NCBI GenBank assembly: GCA_905212395.1
Contig: CAJMEI010000073.1
Span: 1 to 6,341 of the forward strand
Length of the DNA stretch: 6,341 bases
Direction of reading: 5' to 3'
Source of the DNA: an uncultured Christensenella sp.
GTDB lineage: Bacteria > Bacillota > Clostridia > Christensenellales > Borkfalkiaceae
Below the pieces are notes generated by a model that saw nothing but the letters and a program-made list of their open reading frames with translations, was not told the origin of the DNA and searched no databases. Shown piece by piece: positions 1-6,326 of this stretch. Positions within the stretch are counted from its first letter, which is position 1, and the number at the start of each line of letters is the position of its first letter. A program made the position numbers and the translations under genes.

Positions 1-7
1 ATTTTGT

Positions 8-1804
8 TTATTTTATCATTTTTTGCGCCTGAAGCTTTAAATTATCCAAATATAATCCGTTTAATTCTAATTGTCTTTCAACGGAAGCCTGTTTAACGAA
101 TTCGTCTTTAATTCCAAGATTTGAAACCTTAATTTTTTTATCCATAGAATTAAAATAATTTAAAACAGCTTGTCCGAAACCGCCGTTTATCACGTTTTCT
201 TCCAGCGTAATAACGGGGGTTGAAATTTCGTTAAGCGTTTGATAGTCTAACGGCTTAATTACCCTTGCGTTAATTACGTTTACGCCGAAATCCGCCGTTT
301 CGCCAAAATTTAAAGCTAATTTATTCATTCTATATCCTACGGCTAAAATAGTAAGTTTTGCCGAAGGTTTTTCAAGCGTTTTTTCCCATTTTAACGAAAA
401 TTCGTCGTGAAAAGCAAAATCTTCTATTTTACCGTTACAATAACGAATTGCAAGCGGTGTTTTAAAGTCGTAAGAAAATTTTAACATACTTTTAAATTCC
501 GACACGTCTTTAGGGGCTAAAACAGTTAAATTAGGTATGTGCGATAAATACGACACGTCGAACACGCCTTGATGAGTTTGACCGTCCGCGCCGACTACAC
601 CCGCCCTATCTATACAAACGCAAATAGGTAAATTTTGTAAGCATACGTCTATAACCATTTGGTCGTAAGCGCGTTGTAAAAACGTTGAATAAATAGCGCA
701 ATACGGCTTAATTCCGCCAAGCGCGATACCCGAAGCAAGCGTTAAAGCGTGTTCTTCGCATATACCGACGTCTATAACCATTTCGGGATGATTTTCTTTA
801 AGCGTTTTTAAACCCGTACCGTCTAACATTCCTGCGGAAATCGCAACGAAATTTTTGTCTTTTGCCATTTCGTTTAACGTTTCACCCAAAGCGCAAGAGA
901 ACGAATTGACGCTAGGAGTAAAATGCTTGCCTATTCCGTGATATTTTTCAGAATCGTTTTCGCTTTTTGTAAGACCTTTGCCTTTTACGGTTTTAACGTG
1001 AAGTAAATTAATTCTTTGCGAATTTTTTATGTCCTTTAAAATTCTGACGGTTTGTTTTACGTTATTTCCGTCATATACGCCCGTATACTTTATTCCTAAT
1101 AATTCCAAACTTGCAAACGGTGAAAAAATACGCTTAACAAAGCTTTTAATTCTTTTAAGAAATTTTCCGAAAAACGTTTTTCCTATTTTATTATCGGCTT
1201 TTTTCATCGTTTTGGAATACGTTTTACTTCTGCTTAAAGACGTTAAAGCCCTATATAGTCCGCTTGTGTTTTTACTTATAGACATTCCGTTATCGTTAAG
1301 CAAAACCAAAAATTTATCGGGTTTTTCGGAATTATTTATAAGTCCTTCTAACGCAACTCCGTTCACCAAAGCCCCGTCCCCGATAAACGATATAACGTAA
1401 TAATCTTGATTTTGCCTATCCCGAGCGTAGCAATACCCGAGTCCCGCCGATATGGAAGAACCCGCGTGTCCGCTTGAATAAGAATCGTAAACGCTCTCGA
1501 AAATATTAGGAAACCCGCTTAAACCGTTTTCTTTTCTTATAGTTTCGAATAACTCGTATCTTTCGGTTAAAATTTTATGAGTATAAGATTGATGCCCTAC
1601 GTCGAATACTATTTTATCTTTCGGAAAATCAAAAACGTAATATAGGGCGACAATCAATTCTACAGAACCTAGATTTGCAGATAAATGTCCTCCGTTTTTT
1701 TCTACCACGTCGATTATTTTTTCACGAATTTCACCGCACAATTCTTCTAATTTAGAAACGGGCAACTCCTTTAAGTCTTGCGGTGATTTAATTTGTTCTA
1801 ACAT
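8..1804 (-). CDS. dxs: 1-deoxy-D-xylulose-5-phosphate synthase (DXS)
   Basis: This cytosolic thiamine-diphosphate enzyme condenses pyruvate with glyceraldehyde 3-phosphate to give DXP, the first step of the MEP isoprenoid pathway and a precursor of thiamine and pyridoxal. At 598 aa it is close to full family length. Visible motifs are GGH with H40, GHQ with H71, SGHAGSS with H113, the ThDP/Mg motif GDGA (142-145) through LNDN (169-172), KGKG (274-277), the catalytic glutamate E350 in ICEEHALT, YSTFLQR (372-378) and DRAGVVGADGQTHQG (399-413; R400, D407, H411). Residues 190-230 form a basic linker, as is usual in the family. Two oddities: IRYPRG is IRYCNG (453-458), so the arginine matching E. 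coli R478 is N457, and the DGHD motif is DGNN (245-248). The ATG overlaps the stop of the kinase gene as TAATG and has no good ribosome binding site, so translation is probably coupled. The identity is certain; full activity is inferred. Confidence 0.97.
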   Translation of the reverse strand: MLEQIKSPQDLKELPVSKLEELCGEIREKIIDVVEKNGGHLSANLGSVELIVALYYVFDFPKDKIVFDVGHQSYTHKILTERYELFETIRKENGLSGFPNIFESVYDSYSSGHAGSSISAGLGYCYARDRQNQDYYVISFIGDGALVNGVALEGLINNSEKPDKFLVLLNDNGMSISKNTSGLYRALTSLSRSKTYSKTMKKADNKIGKTFFGKFLKRIKSFVKRIFSPFASLELLGIKYTGVYDGNNVKQTVRILKDIKNSQRINLLHVKTVKGKGLTKSENDSEKYHGIGKHFTPSVNSFSCALGETLNEMAKDKNFVAISAGMLDGTGLKTLKENHPEMVIDVGICEEHALTLASGIALGGIKPYCAIYSTFLQRAYDQMVIDVCLQNLPICVCIDRAGVVGADGQTHQGVFDVSYLSHIPNLTVLAPKDVSEFKSMLKFSYDFKTPLAIRYCNGKIEDFAFHDEFSLKWEKTLEKPSAKLTILAVGYRMNKLALNFGETADFGVNVINARVIKPLDYQTLNEISTPVITLEENVINGGFGQAVLNYFNSMDKKIKVSNLGIKDEFVKQASVERQLELNGLYLDNLKLQAQKMIK

Positions 1805-1806
1805 TA
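1802..1806 (-). other. TAATG stop-start overlap, kinase to DXS
   Basis: The kinase stop TAA and the DXS ATG share one base. The nearest GGAG (1825-1828) lies 20 bases before the ATG, too far for normal initiation. DXS production is therefore probably set by ribosomes finishing the kinase gene. The overlap is seen in the sequence; the coupling is inferred. Confidence 0.7.
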
Positions 1807-2892
1807 TGCGTATTTTTTAATAATCTCCGTAATATTTTCTTGCTTTTTAGCAATATCTTTAGCTAAAGCGATTTGACACTTCGCCCTATCGAAATTATGC
1901 AAAGGATAATTTATTTTGAAATATTTATCGCCCCTTAAATAATCTTCTAAAAATCTTGAAGCCAATTCGCACGTTATAGCGTAAGGCGCAAGAGTTAAAG
2001 ATTTTTTCTCGTTTTCGGTTAAAACGTCTTTAACTTGCGATAAAAAGCCTTTTGTAAAGGCTTCGAATCTGTTTAAATCGAAACAAACCTTATCTAAATC
2101 CGTTTCGTCTTCGTTGGTAAGAGAACAAATACTCCTTACCGCGTCCCCGAAGTCGTATGCGACAAGACCCGGCATTACGGTATCTAAATCGATTACCGCA
2201 AGCGATTTTCCCGTATCCACGTCAAAAAGCACGTTGTTGCATTTCGTATCGTTATGCGTAACCCTTAAAGGAATTTCGTCGTTACCGAGCATTGCGCATA
2301 AACTTTCCGCATTAAACCTATTATCTATCAAATAAGTTAATTCTTTTTTCGCCGATTTAGCTCTATCCGAATCGTCGTCTATTAAAGAATGGAATAAATC
2401 GGTAAATCTTTTAACCGTGTTATGAAAATTAGGTATCGTTTCGTAAAGCGCGTCCGCAGGAAAATCGCTTAACATTTTTTGGAAATTCCCAAAAGCTTTT
2501 CCCGCTTCCGCAATTAAATCTTTATCTACGCAAATATCGTAAGTAACCGAATTATCTATAAACGAATAACAACGCCAATAATCTCCGTCGTCGTCCACAA
2601 CGTACGCTTTACCCGTGTTTACGTCTTTATAAAACTTTAAAACCATTCTGTCTACGGTTTCTTCTCCGTCGTAATTTTCACGCATAAAATCAGTGATTTT
2701 AACGATGTTACTCATTACTTGTTCTGGATTTTTAAATACGTACTTATTTATTTTTTGCAATACGAATATTTTAATTTCTCCGTCGAAAACCGTTAATTCG
2801 TAGGTTGAATTTATGTTTCCGCTGGAAAAAGTTCTATATCCCCTAAAATCGCCTTTAATTCCGAAATCCTTAATAAATCTACAAAAATCCAT
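1804..2892 (-). CDS. nahK: N-acetylhexosamine 1-kinase (NahK-like), aminoglycoside phosphotransferase fold
   Basis: NahK enzymes phosphorylate the anomeric position of GlcNAc and GalNAc with ATP. The HexNAc-1-phosphates can then be turned into UDP-sugars, for example during salvage of mucin or milk glycans. The 362 aa match the roughly 359 aa of bifidobacterial NahK along the whole length as I recall it: a glycine-containing N-lobe loop FSSGNINSTY (22-31), YSFIDNSVTYD (109-119), the Brenner-type catalytic loop PLRVTHNDTKCNN (208-220; predicted catalytic D215), the metal-binding stretch IDLDTVMPG (234-242), YDFGD (246-250) and a C-terminal block SRFLEDYLRGDKYF (312-325). It is cytosolic, with no signal peptide. 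The ATG at 2892 has a GGAG five bases upstream and lies 11 bases after the lipoprotein stop. No galacto-N-biose phosphorylase or epimerase gene lies in the window, so pathway context is missing. The same fold includes aminoglycoside and choline kinases, but the motif-by-motif match favours NahK; sugar preference is not readable here. Confidence 0.86.
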   Translation of the reverse strand: MDFCRFIKDFGIKGDFRGYRTFSSGNINSTYELTVFDGEIKIFVLQKINKYVFKNPEQVMSNIVKITDFMRENYDGEETVDRMVLKFYKDVNTGKAYVVDDDGDYWRCYSFIDNSVTYDICVDKDLIAEAGKAFGNFQKMLSDFPADALYETIPNFHNTVKRFTDLFHSLIDDDSDRAKSAKKELTYLIDNRFNAESLCAMLGNDEIPLRVTHNDTKCNNVLFDVDTGKSLAVIDLDTVMPGLVAYDFGDAVRSICSLTNEDETDLDKVCFDLNRFEAFTKGFLSQVKDVLTENEKKSLTLAPYAITCELASRFLEDYLRGDKYFKINYPLHNFDRAKCQIALAKDIAKKQENITEIIKKYA

Positions 2893-2897
2893 TTTAT

Positions 2898-2901
2898 CTC
2901 C
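2898..2901 (-). promoter_or_regulatory. Ribosome binding site of the NahK-like kinase gene
   Basis: The minus strand reads ACGGAGATAAAATG, so a GGAG core lies five bases before the ATG at 2892. It sits inside the 11-base gap after the lipoprotein stop codon and supports this start. Unlike its two TAATG-linked neighbours, this gene appears able to recruit ribosomes by itself. Confidence 0.7.
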
Positions 2902-2903
2902 GT

Positions 2904-5282
2904 TTAATTAAATACTACTATTAAATTTGCTCTACCTGTTCCCTGTATAGAGTAAACGTTTACTTCCGTCAACAACATTCCCGCTTTTCTTTTCGCCGAA
3001 CTTACTATCGAAGAATAATTTGTACCGCTATCGTAATCAAGCACGAAATTAACCGAAAAAGTAGTTTGTGAATTTTCTGACGCTATTTGCTTTGCAACCC
3101 TAAACAAATAAGAAAGTTCTTCTACGCTACCTATATTATAGTCGTAAGTCGTACCGTTATAAGTAAAATAACTGTTAGCGTAATAATCGTAAACGCCGTC
3201 GGCTATTATTTCCGTTCTTAGACCGTCAGAATAACCGTAACTTTCTTTTATGGTTTCGTTTATCATAAAATTATTGTACGCTAAAAGTTCGTAATCATTG
3301 CTTGTAGAAACGTTTCCGTGCGTTGCGTCTATTGTAAACCATTTTCCGTTTATAAACGCTTCGTTCCAGGCGTGGTCAAGACTTGTTGTCCTTACGCAAC
3401 GAATTCCTTCCATATTCATTAAACAGCTAAACGTTTTGCTTATTCCATCACATACGCCTGCACCGTTGTTTAAAATGCCTTCCATATAAAACGCGTCGTA
3501 ATCCATTGCTTCGGAACTGTTATTATAGATAGGAAGAACGTAATCGACGTTTTTAACTAAATAAGTATATATATTTTTAGCTTTTTCTACGTCGGTTAAA
3601 GTATCATCGCAAATTTTTCTAAGAATCGCCTTACATTTTTCAAGCGCAATCTCTGCTCCCGAATTTTTTACAGGAATTGGTTTTACTCTGTGTTCCAAAG
3701 CGTAAAATAGCTGATTAGTGTTTTCTACGCTAACCGTTTTTTCTAATTTATGATATTTAAAATCGTCGAAATTGTCGCTTCTTTCGCTGACAAAACCGTC
3801 TAATTTAGAAAACTCAATATCGTAAATTTGTTGAGGATAAGAAGTCGGCGTATAAGTTTTTAGCGTTTCGGGAAACTTTTTTGTTACCGACACCGCAATA
3901 TAATTTTTTCCGTTCACCGTTTTTGTGGCGTACGATAAAGATTCGAACGGCATTGTGGAACTTCTTAACACTTCCGTTAAACGCTCTTTCGTATAATTAT
4001 CGTATTCGGCGTAATTCATTTGAACGAAAACGTCCGTTTCTATTTGATTAAAATATATATAATCTAAATATTTAACGAACTCTTCTTCGCTGTCCATCAC
4101 TCCGTCCGGCTTATAGTCGTTGAAACCAAAAAAACCGTCGCTTACTTCTTTAAATTTTTTACCGTAAATAGTAAATGAATTTTCTACTTTATCGTAAAAA
4201 TTATAAGAAACGGTACAAGCTTCGTCTATAAACCATTCGATAAAATATCCGTTTTCCGCATAAACGGCGGGAATAGACAGTTTTTCGCCTACGGCGACTT
4301 TGATCACGCCGTCGTTTGTAGGTGAATTGTATTTATACGTTACTTCGTAATAATCGGAAAAATAAGCGTATAAAGTTATATCGGTTTTACTTGGCAATAT
4401 TTGCGTAACTTTTTCCGTAAATTCGACGTTTGTAAACCACCCTACGAAAACTTTTCCGCTTAAAGTCGGGCTATATAGCGTTATCGGCTCGGTTTGAAAA
4501 TAACCGTATTCGCTAACGTTTAAAGGATTATTTTGCCCGCCATTTAACTCGTAATTTATTTTAAATTTAATTAAATTCCATTTCGCTTTCGCGCTTCCGC
4601 CTTGCAAAACTTCCTTTATTTCTTCTTCGCCCGAATACCACCCAACGAAATTATAACCTTCTTTTACGGGAACGGGTAAAGTGGCGTTTTCTTCAACGTA
4701 ATATTTTCCGTTACCGCAGTCAATCCATTTTTCGTCGGTAATTCTTCCGCCGTCGCAATCTAGTGAAAAATAAGCTTGAATGGGAATTACTTTTTCCGTA
4801 ACGGTAACTTGAATTATTTTTTGAACTCCGTTTTGCTCAAAAGTAATTCGGCAAACTCCTACCCCTACGCCCGTAATTACGCCTTGTAAATCCATAACAG
4901 CAACGTTTTCGTTATCGGAAACGGACGAAGTTTGAACGTTAAAAGTATAGGTTTCCCCTATTTTTATTTCAACGAAATAATCGGGAGTCGGAACGCTTTT
5001 TTCAACTACCGTTACGTTAAGTTTTTTGATATTTGCGGATTTGCTAGCCGTAATTATACATTTGCCGACGGATTTTGCTTGTACAAGCCCGTTGTCGTCT
5101 ACCGTGGCAATTTGATTATCCGAAGAAAAATAATTCGCGTTTTCTTCGTAATAAAAATCGTAAGTCTGTCCGACTTCTAAGGTAACTTTATTCGTTTCGT
5201 CGTCTTTAAAAGAAAAACAAGAACAAAATACCGATAAGATAAACGTTAAAAACAACGCTAGTAATAAAAACTTTTTTCTCAT
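2904..5282 (-). CDS. Surface lipoprotein with two Big_2-like domains, InlB-type repeats and a transglutaminase-like domain
   Basis: Predicted extracytoplasmic, cell-surface protein of 792 aa. Residues 1-22 form a signal peptide (MRKK, then a hydrophobic run) ending in FCSC, with C22 the probable lipidated cysteine; F at -3 is atypical, so plain secretion is possible. Next come two Ig-like Big_2-type units (about 29-94 and 103-164; LEVGQTY/IKIGETY, ATVDDNGLVQAKSVG/VMDLQGVITGVG). Three InlB B-repeat (Listeria-Bacteroides, Flg_new) units follow, at about 171-236, 238-308 and 312-376, with the hallmarks GYNFVGWY, GKVFVGWF and GYFIEWF. Residues 381-540 are unassigned. A transglutaminase-core-like domain covers about 545-680, with a complete predicted triad: C611 in GAGVCDG, H637 in DHAWNE and D652 in IDATHG. 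A further unassigned region (about 681-792) ends the protein. The enzyme could be a protein cross-linker, a peptidase or a peptide N-glycanase-like hydrolase; the substrate is unknown. The Ig-like and InlB parts probably act as a stalk or adhesin. The start overlaps the cyclophilin stop as TAATG without a clear ribosome binding site. Confidence 0.9.
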   Translation of the reverse strand: MRKKFLLLALFLTFILSVFCSCFSFKDDETNKVTLEVGQTYDFYYEENANYFSSDNQIATVDDNGLVQAKSVGKCIITASKSANIKKLNVTVVEKSVPTPDYFVEIKIGETYTFNVQTSSVSDNENVAVMDLQGVITGVGVGVCRITFEQNGVQKIIQVTVTEKVIPIQAYFSLDCDGGRITDEKWIDCGNGKYYVEENATLPVPVKEGYNFVGWYSGEEEIKEVLQGGSAKAKWNLIKFKINYELNGGQNNPLNVSEYGYFQTEPITLYSPTLSGKVFVGWFTNVEFTEKVTQILPSKTDITLYAYFSDYYEVTYKYNSPTNDGVIKVAVGEKLSIPAVYAENGYFIEWFIDEACTVSYNFYDKVENSFTIYGKKFKEVSDGFFGFNDYKPDGVMDSEEEFVKYLDYIYFNQIETDVFVQMNYAEYDNYTKERLTEVLRSSTMPFESLSYATKTVNGKNYIAVSVTKKFPETLKTYTPTSYPQQIYDIEFSKLDGFVSERSDNFDDFKYHKLEKTVSVENTNQLFYALEHRVKPIPVKNSGAEIALEKCKAILRKICDDTLTDVEKAKNIYTYLVKNVDYVLPIYNNSSEAMDYDAFYMEGILNNGAGVCDGISKTFSCLMNMEGIRCVRTTSLDHAWNEAFINGKWFTIDATHGNVSTSNDYELLAYNNFMINETIKESYGYSDGLRTEIIADGVYDYYANSYFTYNGTTYDYNIGSVEELSYLFRVAKQIASENSQTTFSVNFVLDYDSGTNYSSIVSSAKRKAGMLLTEVNVYSIQGTGRANLIVVFN

Positions 5283-5284
5283 TA
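5280..5284 (-). other. TAATG stop-start overlap, cyclophilin to lipoprotein
   Basis: The TAA of the cyclophilin gene and the ATG of the lipoprotein gene share one A. The preceding minus-strand bases (CCTGAAAAATTATAATG) contain no GGAG-type core. This suggests termination-reinitiation coupling, which would tie export of the lipoprotein to cyclophilin translation. The overlap is directly visible; the coupling is inferred. Confidence 0.7.
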
Positions 5285-5797
5285 TAATTTTTCAGGTTCG
5301 GGATATACTTTTCCAAAAGTTTCGACCGTCATTTTATTAATTACGCATTTTTTTAAAGGTCTATCGGAAAAATCGGTATCTTGCTCGGCGATTTTATCAA
5401 CCGTTTCCATTCCTTCCGTAACTTTTCCGAAAGAAGCGTATTGCCCGTCTAAATGCGGACTTGTTTTGTGCATTATAAAAAATTGAGAACCCGCGCTGTT
5501 AGGCATCATACTTCTAGCCATAGACAAAACGCCTCTTGAGTGCTTTAAATTATTTATATGTCCGTTTTGAGAAAATTCTCCTTTTATTCTATACCCCGGT
5601 CCGCCCGTTCCGTTACCCGCGGGGTCTCCGCCTTGTATCATAAAGTCTTTTATAACTCTATGGAACGTTAAACCGTCGTAAAATCCTTTATTAATTAGGT
5701 AAATAAAATTGTTTACCGTTTGGGGCGCGATTTCGGGATATAATTCCGCTTTAATAACGTCCCCGTTTTCCATTGTAATAGTAACTATGGGATTCAT
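5282..5797 (-). CDS. ppiB: Cyclophilin-type peptidyl-prolyl cis-trans isomerase
   Basis: This 171-aa single-domain cyclophilin catalyses cis-trans isomerisation of Xaa-Pro bonds and assists protein folding. It has no signal peptide, so it should be cytosolic. The core motifs are intact: FHRVIKDFMIQGGDP (45-59) with the catalytic arginine R47 plus F52, M53 and Q55; GTGGPGY (63-69); LSMAR (91-95); SQFFI (104-108); and HLDGQYASFG (115-124). The position of human cyclophilin A Trp121 is H115, as in many bacterial members, which predicts weak cyclosporin binding. The start at 5797 is fixed by a strong AGGAGG and lies 2 bases after the deaminase stop. Its stop overlaps the lipoprotein start. The family assignment is firm; client proteins are unknown, and the exported neighbour is only a positional candidate because this enzyme is not itself exported. 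Confidence 0.96.
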   Translation of the reverse strand: MNPIVTITMENGDVIKAELYPEIAPQTVNNFIYLINKGFYDGLTFHRVIKDFMIQGGDPAGNGTGGPGYRIKGEFSQNGHINNLKHSRGVLSMARSMMPNSAGSQFFIMHKTSPHLDGQYASFGKVTEGMETVDKIAEQDTDFSDRPLKKCVINKMTVETFGKVYPEPEKL

Positions 5798-5799
5798 TT

Positions 5800-6252
5800 T
5801 TATTCCTCCTCAAATTTAATAAGTTCTATTCCCGCTTCTTTAAAAAGGCGAAGCGAAAACTCGTCGGGATAGCCGTACTTATAGTATACTCTCTTTATGC
5901 CCGAATTTATTATCATTCTACAACAAATTACGCAAGGTTGATGCGTACAATATAAATCCGCGTCTTGCAAACTTATTCCTAATTTACTCGCTTGACAAAT
6001 AGCGTTTTGCTCCGCGTGTACGGCGTAACAAACCTCTTGCATCGTTCCGCTTGCGATATTTCTTTCCCTTCTTAAACAACTTCCCCTATCTTTACAGCTT
6101 TCTATTCCCGAAGGCGCCCCGTTGTATCCCGTAGTCAATATCCTTTTATCCCTGACAACCACCGCCCCGACGTGCCTGTTTTCTTGATAACAACTCGACC
6201 AAGTGGCAACGAGTTCAGCCATTTCCATAAATCTTTTTTCCCATTTATCCAT
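5800..6252 (-). CDS. comEB: dCMP deaminase, ComEB-type zinc cytidine deaminase family
   Basis: The predicted reaction is deamination of dCMP to dUMP, feeding thymidylate synthesis in the cytosol. The 150 aa have the expected layout: MDKWEKRFMEMAELVATWS at the N-terminus, GAVVVRDKRILTTGYNGAPSG (29-49), the zinc and proton-shuttle motif VHAEQNA (78-84; H79 ligand, E81 catalytic), and the second zinc motif QPCVICCRMI (105-114; C107 and C110 ligands). A cysteine-containing insert CKDRGSCLRRE (53-63) before the HAE motif is typical of dCMP deaminases rather than free-base or tRNA deaminases. It is the first gene of the operon, with AGGAG seven bases before the ATG and its own promoter upstream. 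Its last codons (three Glu) carry the ribosome binding site of the next gene. Allosteric control by dCTP and dTTP is common in this family but cannot be confirmed here. Confidence 0.95.
   Translation of the reverse strand: MDKWEKRFMEMAELVATWSSCYQENRHVGAVVVRDKRILTTGYNGAPSGIESCKDRGSCLRRERNIASGTMQEVCYAVHAEQNAICQASKLGISLQDADLYCTHQPCVICCRMIINSGIKRVYYKYGYPDEFSLRLFKEAGIELIKFEEE
5805..5810 (-). promoter_or_regulatory. AGGAGG ribosome binding site of the cyclophilin gene, inside the deaminase C-terminus
   Basis: A perfect AGGAGG sits seven bases before the cyclophilin ATG. It is built from the last three deaminase codons, GAG GAG GAA (Glu-Glu-Glu), just before that gene's TAA. The acidic tail of the deaminase therefore doubles as an initiation signal, and the site fixes the start at 5797. 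Confidence 0.88.
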
Positions 6253-6259
6253 AATAGTG

Positions 6260-6264
6260 CTCCT
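6260..6264 (-). promoter_or_regulatory. Ribosome binding site of the dCMP deaminase gene
   Basis: The minus strand reads AAAAGGAGCACTATTATG: an AGGAG core seven bases before the ATG at 6252. It supports this start as the first cistron. Confidence 0.85.
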
Positions 6265-6297
6265 TTTTATTTTGCCTTCGACTTTAATATATCTATT

Positions 6298-6326
6298 ATA
6301 ATATCATATATTTAAAATTAAATCAA
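6298..6326 (-). promoter_or_regulatory. Probable housekeeping-sigma promoter of the five-gene operon
   Basis: On the minus strand TTGATT (6321-6326, -35, 4 of 6 consensus) is followed after 17 bases by TATTAT (6298-6303, -10, 5 of 6). A TGA directly before it gives an extended -10 form. A perfect TATAAT also lies three bases further on (6295-6300), but its spacing to TTGATT is 20. Transcription would begin near 6290, leaving a leader of about 40 bases. The region is very AT-rich, so chance matches are likely, but this is the only intergenic space that could drive the operon. Confidence 0.6.

Noticed and set aside
1..7. Terminator after dxs
   Set aside because: Only seven bases follow the stop codon; no hairpin can be judged.
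1029..1400. Open frame of 123 codons on the plus strand
   Set aside because: It lies wholly antisense inside dxs, has no ribosome binding site, and its translation resembles no protein; the dxs frame over it has clear family motifs.
2114..2335. Open frame of 73 codons on the plus strand
   Set aside because: Antisense to the conserved catalytic region of the NahK-like kinase; a shadow of that gene.
1804..2892. Aminoglycoside resistance kinase
   Set aside because: The fold is shared, but the detailed motifs (THNDTKCNN, IDLDTVMPG, RFLEDYLRGDKYF) and the length follow NahK rather than APH resistance enzymes.
3298..3489. Open frame of 63 codons on the plus strand
   Set aside because: Antisense to the transglutaminase-like catalytic core of the lipoprotein.
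4932..5180. Open frame of 82 codons on the plus strand
   Set aside because: Antisense to the Ig-like repeats of the lipoprotein, with no start signal.
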